Shown here: piece by piece, positions 15,876 to 23,403 of the stretch
How the letters are laid out: each line of letters starts with the position of its first letter
Position numbering within the stretch: the stretch's first letter is position 1
Source of the DNA: Candidatus Hodarchaeota archaeon
GTDB lineage: Archaea; Asgardarchaeota; Heimdallarchaeia; Hodarchaeales; Hodarchaeaceae
NCBI GenBank assembly: GCA_016839785.1
Contig: JAEOTQ010000060.1
Coordinates: 1-35,709, forward strand
Reading direction: 5' to 3'
Length of the DNA: 35,709 nucleotides
Position numbers and translations under genes: made by a program
The notes under the pieces: generated by a model
The model's database searches: none
Seen by the model: only the letters and a program-made list of their open reading frames with translations
Told to the model about the DNA's origin: nothing

Positions 15876-17534
15876 CTATGATTCCAGAAGACAAATTTTC
15901 TCTCCCAGTTCCTGAATTAATACCCTTTCATTTTCCGAATAGTCTACTGGAACATCTATCAGATGTACTCCAGGGGTATTAAGCTTCTGCTTTAATACTG
16001 ACTGTAAATCATCTTCAGGCTTAATTTTGTAGCCAGATGCACCATAACTTTCTGCATATTTACAGAAGTCTGGATTAAGAAAGTCCAATCCATAATTTGT
16101 GAATCCTGCTGCACTCTGTTTCCACTTAATCATACCATATGCACTATCGTTTAAAATCAGAACAACTAAATCTAATTTCAAACGAACCGCGGTTTCCAGC
16201 TCTTGGGAGTTCATCATAAATCCTCCATCTCCACAAATTGCTAGGATCTTTTTGTCTGGATTCACTAATTTTGCTCCTATTGCACTAGGTAACCCCGCAC
16301 CCATCGATGCTAGAGCGTTATCTAGTAAAACCGAGTTAGGAACATGTGCATTATAATTTCGAGCAAACCAAATTTTGTATACTCCATTATCTAAACAGAT
16401 TATGCCATCTGAAGGTATCGCTTCACGGACTTCATGAACAATTTTCTGTGGGAAGAGGGGAAAATGATCAAGATCTTTTCCTTCTGCGATATGCTTCTGA
16501 AGGTGGGTTTTAACTTCCAGGAAAAATTGAATGTCCCACTTTTGAGGGGTAATTTGTTCTTTAATCTGCCAAATACTGTTTGCAATGTCTCCTATTACTT
16601 CTAACTGAGGAAAATAAACTTCATCGACTGCTGCTGACAGAAAATTGACGTGAATCACTTGAATAGGATTTTTTTCGTCCATTAAGAAAGGAGGTTTTTC
16701 TACTACATCATGACCCACATTAAGTATTAGATCAGCCTGATCGATTGCACAGTGTATGTAATCCTGGGTGGAAAGAGCAGCTGTTCCAAGATAAAGGGAG
16801 TGTCGTTCATCAATAACACCTTTACCCATTTGTGTGTTAATAAAAGGAATTCCTGTTTTATCAACAAATTCCTTCAACATATTCTGGGTTCGTTTTCGAT
16901 TAGCACCAGCTCCAATTACGATCAGTGGCCGTTTAGCTTGTTCTAACATTTCAACAGCAGTTTGAATAGCTTTAACCTCTGCAGTCGGTCTACGAACTTT
17001 ATGTACTGGAAATATTCTACATGAGGTGTCTTCTTGAGCAATATCCTCTGGTAATTCAATATGAACTGCTCCTGGCCTCTCTTCCTCCGCAATTCGAAAA
17101 GCTTCCCTCACTATTGCAGGAATTGTATTCCCATTAACTATCTGTTTAGTATATTTTGTTAAAGGCTTCATCATATGGACTATGTCCACAATTTGGAATT
17201 GTCCTTGTTTACTCTGTTTAATTGGTTTCTGTCCTGTTATCATCAACATGGGCATTGCGCCTAATTGCGCATAAGCAGCTGCAGTAACAAAATTGGTAGC
17301 TCCGGGGCCTAATGTCGACAAACAAACCCCAGTTTTTCCAGTCAATCTTCCATAAGTTGCAGCCATAAATCCAGCTGCTTGTTCGTGTCGGGTTAAGATC
17401 AAAGAAATACTAGATGTACGGAGGGATTCCAAAAAATCAAGATTTTCTTCTCCTGGCACTCCGAAGATGTACTCCACCCCTTCGTTTTCCAATGCTTGTA
17501 CAAGCAGATCTGAAGCTTTCAAGATTATCCCCAA
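15876..17534 (-). CDS. alsS: Acetolactate synthase, catabolic AlsS-like (TPP)
   Basis: A TPP enzyme of about 550 residues with the full three-domain layout. The N-terminal pyrimidine domain has the catalytic glutamate in LTRHEQAAGFMAATYGRL and STLGPGATNF; the central domain follows; the C-terminal domain has ICGDGGFMMNSQELETAVRL with the metal-binding GDG...N motif. The C-terminal stretch FCKYAESYGASG and LIDVPVDYSEN closely resembles catabolic acetolactate synthase. No small regulatory subunit is nearby, which also fits AlsS; a related 2-oxoacid decarboxylase is the alternative. The frame opens with TTG at 17534, but a second TTG at 17522 gives the usual start MKASDLLVQALE and has GGGGAT 7 bases upstream, so 17522 is the better start. 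It begins the minus-strand metabolic run. Confidence 0.87.
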   Translation of the reverse strand: MGIILKASDLLVQALENEGVEYIFGVPGEENLDFLESLRTSSISLILTRHEQAAGFMAATYGRLTGKTGVCLSTLGPGATNFVTAAAYAQLGAMPMLMITGQKPIKQSKQGQFQIVDIVHMMKPLTKYTKQIVNGNTIPAIVREAFRIAEEERPGAVHIELPEDIAQEDTSCRIFPVHKVRRPTAEVKAIQTAVEMLEQAKRPLIVIGAGANRKRTQNMLKEFVDKTGIPFINTQMGKGVIDERHSLYLGTAALSTQDYIHCAIDQADLILNVGHDVVEKPPFLMDEKNPIQVIHVNFLSAAVDEVYFPQLEVIGDIANSIWQIKEQITPQKWDIQFFLEVKTHLQKHIAEGKDLDHFPLFPQKIVHEVREAIPSDGIICLDNGVYKIWFARNYNAHVPNSVLLDNALASMGAGLPSAIGAKLVNPDKKILAICGDGGFMMNSQELETAVRLKLDLVVLILNDSAYGMIKWKQSAAGFTNYGLDFLNPDFCKYAESYGASGYKIKPEDDLQSVLKQKLNTPGVHLIDVPVDYSENERVLIQELGEKICLLES

Positions 17535-17915
17535 AATTCTATTTCGAGTATTCTGATTGTGATTCTTAGATCTAGTGAAATAATATTCGTAAAATCTCTT
17601 CGAGGATTGAAACGTGGGATTTCAATCTCTCTTGAGGTGTGATATGGTTAGCTTTATAATGAAATTAATTACACACTCACTTGGCTGGAAAAAAATGTTG
17701 AGTACTTTATCATATTCTCATGATCTCTTCTATCATTCACTCAACACTATGTGGCATTAAAATCTGAAAAGAGAAGTTTCCGAGCCAGCCAAAAAGAAAA
17801 TGCTCTTCATTGCGGAAATCCTGCTTTTTATTATCTAAAATCTCAATTCTAGTTCTCTAGAAATCAGCTAAACAATTTTTTAACTAAATCACCCTCATTC
17901 AAGCCATCGTAGGAG
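17535..17915. other. Noncoding divergent region with nested inverted repeats
   Basis: This 381-base gap between divergent genes contains several perfect short inverted repeats: GATTGAAA/TTTCAATC at 17605-17612 and 17620-17627 (7-base loop), TTGGCTGG/CCAGCCAA at 17681-17688 and 17785-17792, and nested inside it TGTTGAGT/ACTCAACA at 17696-17703 and 17739-17746. The nested pair could fold a 112-base structured RNA; 8-bp stems by themselves may be chance. GATTGAAAC resembles the end of many CRISPR repeats but there is no array. Promoters for the flanking genes must also lie here. Confidence 0.4.
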
Positions 17916-18356
17916 ATGGTGACTGTGCAAAACTCAGCAAATATAATAAAACAAAATGAAGAAGAACCGATAGCAATATTGATAATGGAGAAGAGTGGTC
18001 TCACCTTATTCTCCTATGAATTTAAAAAAGCAAATCTAATTGAAGATCAAATGATTAGCGGTTTTCTAACAGCCCTAAACGCTTTTGGGACCGCCATGTT
18101 TAGCGAATCTGGCATTATTGATCAGATTACCTTCAAGGAATACATCTTATTAATGCGAGAGGTTCACACGTATATATTTTGTTACATATTCAAAGGAACT
18201 ACATTCTCTTCTTCCCTTCGTCGATTAGAAAGTTTTATTTATAATGTAACTAATATTGATACGCTTTGGAACGAATTGAATCAAGCCACTGATTTGAAAG
18301 TCAAGGTATATGATTCTATGCTGATGCACGAACTAATTCACGAAATTTTTTCATAA
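17916..18356 (+). CDS. Small longin/roadblock-like domain protein
   Basis: A protein of about 145 residues with the pattern of the small profilin-like-fold (longin/roadblock) proteins that are abundant in Asgard archaea. A first strand pair, AILIMEKSGLTLFSYEF, is followed by the helix MISGFLTALNAFGTAMF, more strands around ITFKEYILLMREVHTYIFCYIF, and a long C-terminal helix pair. Such proteins typically bind small GTPases or act as trafficking/signalling scaffolds in eukaryotes; the Asgard versions are mostly uncharacterised. No GTPase gene is in this window. AGGAG abuts the ATG at 17916 with no spacer, so the GTG at 17925 (9 bases after AGGAG) is the likelier start. It stands alone, converging on the HIT gene 11 bases away. 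Confidence 0.6.
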   Translation: MVTVQNSANIIKQNEEEPIAILIMEKSGLTLFSYEFKKANLIEDQMISGFLTALNAFGTAMFSESGIIDQITFKEYILLMREVHTYIFCYIFKGTTFSSSLRRLESFIYNVTNIDTLWNELNQATDLKVKVYDSMLMHELIHEIFS

Positions 18357-18367
18357 CATAACAATTC

Positions 18368-18817
18368 TTACTTTAGAGCAGCAAGAACGGATTTTAGTTC
18401 AGAGGCATAATCAGGTTCTTCCCCTAATTCGCCCTTTTGGGCCATAAATACGATTTCATCATCTAGAAATCGAGGTATGACATGAAAATGAACGTGCATG
18501 ATTTCCTGCATAGCTGCTTTTTCATTTCCTTGATAAACGTTTACTCCATCGCATTTTAAAACTTTTTTAACCGCTTTTGTCACACGACTGACAGTTGCAC
18601 CTACAGCTTGTGCATCCTCGATTTCAATATCGTATAGAGTATCAGAATGAACTTTCGGGATTATCAATGTATGTCCCCGTGCGATTGGAGAGATATCTAA
18701 TATAGCAATTGTTTTTTCATCTTCATAGAGCTTTGTACTGGGCATCTCTCCAGCTATAATTTTACAAAACAAACAGGTTTCCATTTTACCTACCTCTTCA
18801 AATGAAGAACAATCCAT
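18368..18817 (-). CDS. HIT-family nucleotide hydrolase/transferase
   Basis: A histidine-triad protein of the Hint/HinT type, cleaving phosphoramidates or similar nucleotide adducts in the cytoplasm. The triad motif is HVHFHVIPR. The N-terminal CLFCKIIAGEMPSTKLYEDE and the middle LDISPIARGHTLIIPKVH are typical of the family. The ATG at 18784 (METCLFC...) is probably the real start: it has GAGGT upstream and matches the family length of about 138 residues, while the 11 residues before it look unrelated. The zinc-finger gene lies upstream on the same strand, 28 bases from the annotated ATG at 18817 (61 bases from 18784), and the pair may be co-transcribed. Confidence 0.93.
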   Translation of the reverse strand: MDCSSFEEVGKMETCLFCKIIAGEMPSTKLYEDEKTIAILDISPIARGHTLIIPKVHSDTLYDIEIEDAQAVGATVSRVTKAVKKVLKCDGVNVYQGNEKAAMQEIMHVHFHVIPRFLDDEIVFMAQKGELGEEPDYASELKSVLAALK

Positions 18818-18845
18818 AAAGTTATGAATAATAATTTTTGGATAA

Positions 18846-19250
18846 TCAAAAATAACTTCTGCTTCTGTAATCGGCTTCTATATACATGATTTTTACTTGT
18901 TTATCTTCTGGATTATATTTCAAGACTTTTAATAAGAAAAATTTTGATAACTCCCAGTTTTTTCGCTGATAATAGAATTTACCAAGTTTTTTCCAAGATT
19001 CTACAGATTTAATCCCGCTCTTACCGTCAAGAGGTCCTGAACTTTCTATATTCTTGTGAAAAATAGTAGTAGCACAATAGGGGCATTGTTTCAGTCCAAC
19101 TATTTTCAAATCCTGCAAACACGAATAGCAGATGAAACGGTGACAGGTATCACATTCATATTCCGCATTTTGTGTCGTGTTAACCTCTGTACATAAACAA
19201 CAATATACAGATGGATACTCTTCTCCTTTGAATGACCGTTCTAGCATCAT
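18846..19250 (-). CDS. RING-like double-zinc protein with helical-repeat tail
   Basis: A 134-residue protein. The N-terminal half has C17-x2-C20-x12-C33-x2-C36-H37-x3-C41-x2-C44-x11-C56-x2-C59. Reading C33-x3-H37-x3-C41-x2-C44 the ligands fit a C3HC4 RING spacing, although the four CxxC pairs also fit a plain double zinc ribbon or B-box-like finger. Residues about 80-130 (SWKKLGKFYYQRKNWELSKFFLLKVLKYNPED) look like one TPR-type helical repeat. RING fingers plus a protein-binding tail would suggest ubiquitin-type ligation, and Asgard archaea are known to carry such systems, but no E1, E2 or ubiquitin gene is here. Located just upstream of HIT on the same strand. Function not assigned. Confidence 0.6.
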   Translation of the reverse strand: MMLERSFKGEEYPSVYCCLCTEVNTTQNAEYECDTCHRFICYSCLQDLKIVGLKQCPYCATTIFHKNIESSGPLDGKSGIKSVESWKKLGKFYYQRKNWELSKFFLLKVLKYNPEDKQVKIMYIEADYRSRSYF

Positions 19251-19423
19251 ACTCTGGGAAAAAGAAGAACTTGGCCTTATGTAAGGATTTCGATATTAGA
19301 AGTTGTACTCTTAAGCTTTAATATTTTCAACATCGATAGTATGGAATTGTTGATCTGATAAGAGACTTTAAGTAGCAAATATCTCAGTAATTCCTAGAAA
19401 AAAAACTTGGAGAACGGATTAAT

Positions 19424-20713
19424 TTGAAACTCGGGGCAATGCAGCCTCTTAAGAAATATAAATTCTTGCAAGAACAGGTTTTTGAAGGCTTCTGGCCGTT
19501 CAATAAATTCCATTCACCCACGAATGTATTTCTGTTACTCTTTACTTACTTCATCTGGGGACTAGGTCTCTATTTAATTTATAAAATTCCCATAAACTTT
19601 TTGTTTGCAGGTTCATGTGGTGCCCTTGGATTATTCTTATGGACCATGGGTATCTTTCGTTATGCAAATGCACTAAGAAATGTTGAAATTGAGAGAATCA
19701 ACAAAGTTAATCAAAAATTTTTGATTGGATTTCTTGAGAATCTGTTCCACCCATCTTCCATCATCTTGGGTGTGTTTATATTCACGATTGTATTAACCTA
19801 TCTATTTTCTTCCCCCTCTCTTGGAGCAGAAAACTTCCTTACCCGACTTCAATCTGAAATGAATGTAACGTCTTTACCTCCACTTCTTATGATGTTCATT
19901 CTCTTATTAATCTTTGATCTTTGTTACAGATTAGGCTTATCACTATATCTGATATTTACTCAAATTAAAAGAAACCTCCTGTTATCTAAATACCTGGATA
20001 CACCCTTATTAAAATCACATTTTTCCCCAATTAACATAAGGAATTTAGAAAGAGCAGATCGTTATCATTATTTATCTATCAGTGGAGGTTTTGCACTCAT
20101 TCCCCTTGGATTATTAGACCCTATATTATTCCTTGTCTTACTAAGTTATCTTCTTATAACTTTCGGCCTTTCGACTGCAGTTCTTATCCACCTACGCTTA
20201 ATGTATCTTCGTGCAATGCCAGATGGAATAATGAAGCTGATAAGATCTGCAAATTTTGCTCAAATTGGAACAATTCGACCAGAAAAAGTCCCTCATCTCA
20301 CCCCCACCTTATTTATCTTTAACGGGAGAAATTTTTTCATTGCAACATCAAATAAAAGTCAAAAAATTAGAAATTTACGCTATTTCAACAAAATTGCTAT
20401 ATATATCGATTCTCAGAATCAAGAAGATTATACTAAAAGTGTAGGATTACTAACTATTGGACGTACAAGAATTTATGGCTACGATATAAGAACGGGAGTG
20501 ATTTATTTTCTAATTATGGGATTTAGGATGATTCATACCTATTTCTTGTTTCATAGAAAGTACCCTCAATATATCAAAAAGTATTGGCGAGGGAGTAAAG
20601 ATCTCCCCAGAGCTTGGCAAATTTTTCCTATTTTAAGTAGAACCATTATAGAAGTAATTCCTGAACAATTCTACCTAGCAAAAGCTTCAAGATCGGATTT
20701 AATGAAATTTTAA
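19424..20713 (+). CDS. Membrane protein fused to a pyridoxamine-phosphate-oxidase-like split barrel
   Basis: A 429-residue fusion. Residues about 30-255 contain five to six hydrophobic helices (31-53, 57-78, 111-129, 152-179, 214-255). Residues about 265-425 resemble the FMN-binding split barrel of the pyridoxamine 5'-phosphate oxidase-like superfamily: ANFAQIGTIRPEKVPHLTPT, FFIATSNKSQKIRNLR, then VGLLTIGRTRIYG and a final strand EVIPEQFYL. Such barrels bind FMN, F420 or heme. A membrane-tethered version suggests redox chemistry at the inner face, which is inference. The start is a TTG at 19424 with GGAG 11 bases upstream; an ATG at 19439 is the alternative. Eight bases separate it from a second split-barrel gene. 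Confidence 0.65.
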   Translation: MKLGAMQPLKKYKFLQEQVFEGFWPFNKFHSPTNVFLLLFTYFIWGLGLYLIYKIPINFLFAGSCGALGLFLWTMGIFRYANALRNVEIERINKVNQKFLIGFLENLFHPSSIILGVFIFTIVLTYLFSSPSLGAENFLTRLQSEMNVTSLPPLLMMFILLLIFDLCYRLGLSLYLIFTQIKRNLLLSKYLDTPLLKSHFSPINIRNLERADRYHYLSISGGFALIPLGLLDPILFLVLLSYLLITFGLSTAVLIHLRLMYLRAMPDGIMKLIRSANFAQIGTIRPEKVPHLTPTLFIFNGRNFFIATSNKSQKIRNLRYFNKIAIYIDSQNQEDYTKSVGLLTIGRTRIYGYDIRTGVIYFLIMGFRMIHTYFLFHRKYPQYIKKYWRGSKDLPRAWQIFPILSRTIIEVIPEQFYLAKASRSDLMKF

Positions 20714-20721
20714 GGTAGTGA

Positions 20722-21219
20722 ATGGCTAAATTGAGAGTGAAATGTGAAATTAACGGGAAGTGGTGTGAGCTCCCTGAATATATTTCACAATTCTTCATTA
20801 AGAAGTCAATGATTTACGTATGTACAATGGATCGGAGAAATAATCCATTTATCCAGTCATTGATTTTTGTAAATGAACCAGAGAAGTGCTCAATAATGTT
20901 ACCCGTTAAAAAATCTTCACTAATCGCAGAAAATTTAAAGCACAAACCCTTACTCACACTTACTTTAGATAAGACACATCCAACAGATCCATTGGGGAAC
21001 GAAGGAATAATGATTGAAGCAACAACCCGTTTATTATTGTCTCAAAATGAAGTACAGTGTTGTTATACTGATATTCAAAAGAAATACGGAATTGATGTTA
21101 CTACAAAGATCTTAGGAATGGAGGTGTTATCGGATTATATGACAATACAGGCAACACCGCGAAAAATCGTTTATTGGAAAGGACCATTTTTCCAAAAATT
21201 CACCTGCCAGAGAAGGTAA
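20722..21219 (+). CDS. Pyridoxamine-phosphate-oxidase-like flavin split-barrel protein
   Basis: A 165-residue soluble split-barrel protein. Residues about 20-60 (YISQFFIKKSMIYVCTMDR, then NNPFIQSLIFV) match the first strands of the superfamily, followed by KKSSLIAENLKHKPLLTLTL and the closing strand MTIQATPRKIVYW. It starts 8 bases after the membrane-anchored split-barrel fusion, so the two are almost certainly co-translated and may act as a pair, perhaps as a heterodimer because these barrels dimerise. The cofactor (FMN, F420 or heme) and substrate are unknown. A purine-rich AAGGTAGTGA precedes the ATG. Confidence 0.75.
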   Translation: MAKLRVKCEINGKWCELPEYISQFFIKKSMIYVCTMDRRNNPFIQSLIFVNEPEKCSIMLPVKKSSLIAENLKHKPLLTLTLDKTHPTDPLGNEGIMIEATTRLLLSQNEVQCCYTDIQKKYGIDVTTKILGMEVLSDYMTIQATPRKIVYWKGPFFQKFTCQRR

Positions 21220-21324
21220 AAGGATTGATACTTATCCATGTTCAAGGTGTTGTAACTGAAGGATCAAGATAATAAATTTCGACTTGGTAATGTTTTATCT
21301 CAGGAGTTCGGCCATAGCTGGCAG

Positions 21325-21759
21325 ATGCTACGACAGGCAATCACAAATATTCCTGAACGTGAATGGAGTAAAAGAAAGAAAGATTGGTCATTTTCCCATA
21401 CTATCTATCATATTATCGAGACAGCTGATTTTTACATTGGAAATACTCCCGAAGGAATGGAATGGGGGAAACGTGCGGGGTATTCATGGGAAAATGATAA
21501 TGAAGAGGTTATTTTGAAACGAATCTCAAGCCTGACGAAGGAATATTTACTAGAATATCTTGATGAGATAGAAATTGAAGTTTCTCAGTTTCTGGAAGAG
21601 TCATCCGAACAGAATTTGTTTAGTACGGATGAATTTGATCATGGAAATCTGTTGATTATAAAGAAACTACTGTATCTCCTTCGGCACAATATGCATCACA
21701 TCGGAGAACTCAATAAGGTCTTACGGGACACAGATAGTACACGTATTAAGTGGGAATGA
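21325..21759 (+). CDS. DinB-like four-helix-bundle protein
   Basis: A DinB/YfiT-type helical bundle, usually metal-binding, with SHTIYHIIETADFYI supplying the first histidine and RHNMHHIGELNKVLRD the His-x-x-x-His pair near the end. The first helix is cut short if translation starts at the ATG at 21325: the open frame runs upstream through GNVLSQEFGHSWQ to a CTG at 21256, directly after a stop codon, with AAGGTG 6 bases before it. So the true start may be a rare CTG 23 codons upstream. Family members include thiol-dependent transferases and many of unknown function. It follows the split-barrel pair on the same strand and converges on arsR. Confidence 0.75.
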   Translation: MLRQAITNIPEREWSKRKKDWSFSHTIYHIIETADFYIGNTPEGMEWGKRAGYSWENDNEEVILKRISSLTKEYLLEYLDEIEIEVSQFLEESSEQNLFSTDEFDHGNLLIIKKLLYLLRHNMHHIGELNKVLRDTDSTRIKWE

Positions 21760-21773
21760 TATGAATTTCTCTT

Positions 21774-22256
21774 CTATACTTCGTGCAGACTTTCAAACCA
21801 ATTCTCAAGGGATTCCAACCATTCGTTCAAAAAACCATTCAATTGAGCGAAAGTTGATTTAATAAGAGAATAGTGAATAAATTTCCCTTTTTTCCATCCT
21901 TGAATTAATCTAGCATCCTCCAGTATTCGTAAATCTCTTGAAATTGCTGGTTGAGATTTTTGTAATAGCGCTTCAAGCTCACACGAACAACGATCTTTCT
22001 TCCTTAAAGCATTTATGATTAATAATCTGTCTGTGTTTCCAAGTACTTCAAATATGCCTTTAAGAAATATAAAGCCCTTTTCTGATTTGAGACCTGTTGA
22101 TAATAACTTTAAACTACCATAATACTCTTCAGCGTTCTGTATATCTTCACATTTACCTAATAATTGGATAATTCGGGTTTTAAATTGTTTTTTGTCTATT
22201 TGTGTCAAAATTATCACTATCTGACTAGAATAGATTATTAAGAACTTCTGTATCAT
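21774..22256 (-). CDS. arsR: ArsR-family metalloregulator
   Basis: A winged-helix repressor with IFEVLGNTDRLLIINAL, the metal-site helix KDRCSCELEALL and recognition helix KSQPAISRDLRILEDARLI. The C90-x-C92 pair matches the ELCVCDL arsenic/antimony-binding helix of classical ArsR, so As(III) sensing is likely. It is divergent from an ACR3 arsenite-efflux gene, which it should repress. The first 16 residues (MIQKFLIIYSSQIVII) do not look like a regulator; the GTG at 22217 or TTG at 22208 is a more sensible start, since a TATA element at 22262-22273 would place transcription start downstream of the ATG at 22256. About 50 further residues precede the winged helix, longer than usual. Confidence 0.88.
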   Translation of the reverse strand: MIQKFLIIYSSQIVIILTQIDKKQFKTRIIQLLGKCEDIQNAEEYYGSLKLLSTGLKSEKGFIFLKGIFEVLGNTDRLLIINALRKKDRCSCELEALLQKSQPAISRDLRILEDARLIQGWKKGKFIHYSLIKSTFAQLNGFLNEWLESLENWFESLHEV

Positions 22257-22273
22257 AATTCTTAAATATATAT
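22238..22273. promoter_or_regulatory. ArsR operator candidate and shared TATA element
   Basis: TTAAGAA (22238-22244) and TTCTTAA (22259-22265) are perfect inverted repeats around 14 bases. They abut TTAAATATATAT at 22262-22273, which reads as a TATA box on both strands for the divergent arsR and acr3 genes. A dimeric ArsR bound here would block both promoters. The dyad is A/T-rich, so chance is not excluded. Confidence 0.45.
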
Positions 22274-22340
22274 CACATAAAGAAAATACAACCTATTTAG
22301 TAAATTCTCTTCAAGAACAAAATGCTTCTAGTGATAAATT

Positions 22341-23402
22341 ATGGGAACAACTAAATCTTTAAGCAGTACACCGGAGAAAACAGAATCCGCATTAAGCTTA
22401 TTTGAAAAATATCTCGTTGTGTGGATTCCGTTATGCATGTTAGCAGGAATACTCCTCTCGGAGTATTTACCGCAGATAAGCGAAACAATAGATAATATCC
22501 AAGTAAGAGGTATCTCCATTCCCATTGGAATTTGCCTTTTTCTAATGATGTATCCAGCAGTGTTAAATCTCAAAAGTTCGGAACTAAAAAAGCTTGGGAA
22601 AAATCCCAAACCCATAATTTTAACTCTTTTTTCTAATTGGATCATTGCCCCGGTTGTCGGTCTTGTGTTAGCCAACTTTTTTCTAGCAGGGAATGATCAA
22701 CTAATCGTTGCAATAATCCTACTCAGTGCTAGTCCATGTACAGCTATGGTATTAGTATGGGGATTGATGGCGGAAGGAAATCAAGAACAAAATGTGATCA
22801 ATACAAGTTTGAATACCATCACTATAATGATCTTTTATGCACCACTCGTTACAGTACTTACTGGTATCCAGAATATCCCTATCGACAGAGATAGTCTTGT
22901 TCTATCGGTTATCGTATTCATAGGATTACCCATCCTTTTGGGAATAGTAAGTAGGACTTATTTAATTTCAAAAAAAGGGAATCTCTGGTTTAATGACACT
23001 TATCGTCCAATTATTGGAAAAGTAGCGATAGCCTCATTACTTACAACGTTGGTTATATTATTTGCTTTAAATGGTAACACACTGATTGATAATACCGACC
23101 TACTTGTACAGGTTTCAGTTCCACTCATATTGGGTTTTATAGTTGTTGTTGGATATAATGTATTTATCACTAAGCTTTTCGGACTTCACTATAAAGAGGC
23201 AATTATTACAGTTATAATTGGTTCTTCGAGTCATTTTGAAATAGCTATTGCGACTGCAATTGCTGTATTTGGCCTGGGTTCAGTTGCCGCCCTTGGTACG
23301 ACAATGGGATTATTCTGGGAGATACCTATAATGCTAAGCATTGTTTATTTAGGCAAATATCTCGGAAAAAGATCCTTTTGGAATATTGAAGCACAAAAAT
23401 AA
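22341..23402 (+). CDS. acr3: ACR3-family arsenite efflux transporter
   Basis: A 353-residue ten-helix permease of the ACR3 (BART superfamily) type, exporting As(III) with the proton gradient. The signature residues are present: LMMYPAVLNLK, the conserved cysteine C133 in SASPCTAMVLVWG, and the glutamate E300 in GSSSHFEIAIATAIAVFG, which together form the arsenite path in studied ACR3 proteins. The N-terminal 20 residues are hydrophilic. Divergent from ArsR with a shared A/T-rich promoter. No arsenate reductase or ArsA ATPase is near. The downstream methyltransferase gene is convergent, with one base between the stops. Confidence 0.94.
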   Translation: MGTTKSLSSTPEKTESALSLFEKYLVVWIPLCMLAGILLSEYLPQISETIDNIQVRGISIPIGICLFLMMYPAVLNLKSSELKKLGKNPKPIILTLFSNWIIAPVVGLVLANFFLAGNDQLIVAIILLSASPCTAMVLVWGLMAEGNQEQNVINTSLNTITIMIFYAPLVTVLTGIQNIPIDRDSLVLSVIVFIGLPILLGIVSRTYLISKKGNLWFNDTYRPIIGKVAIASLLTTLVILFALNGNTLIDNTDLLVQVSVPLILGFIVVVGYNVFITKLFGLHYKEAIITVIIGSSSHFEIAIATAIAVFGLGSVAALGTTMGLFWEIPIMLSIVYLGKYLGKRSFWNIEAQK

Positions 23403-23403
23403 T

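Noticed and set aside
17591..17627. CRISPR array
   Set aside because: Only one repeat-like word is present, with no spacer series and no cas genes in the window.
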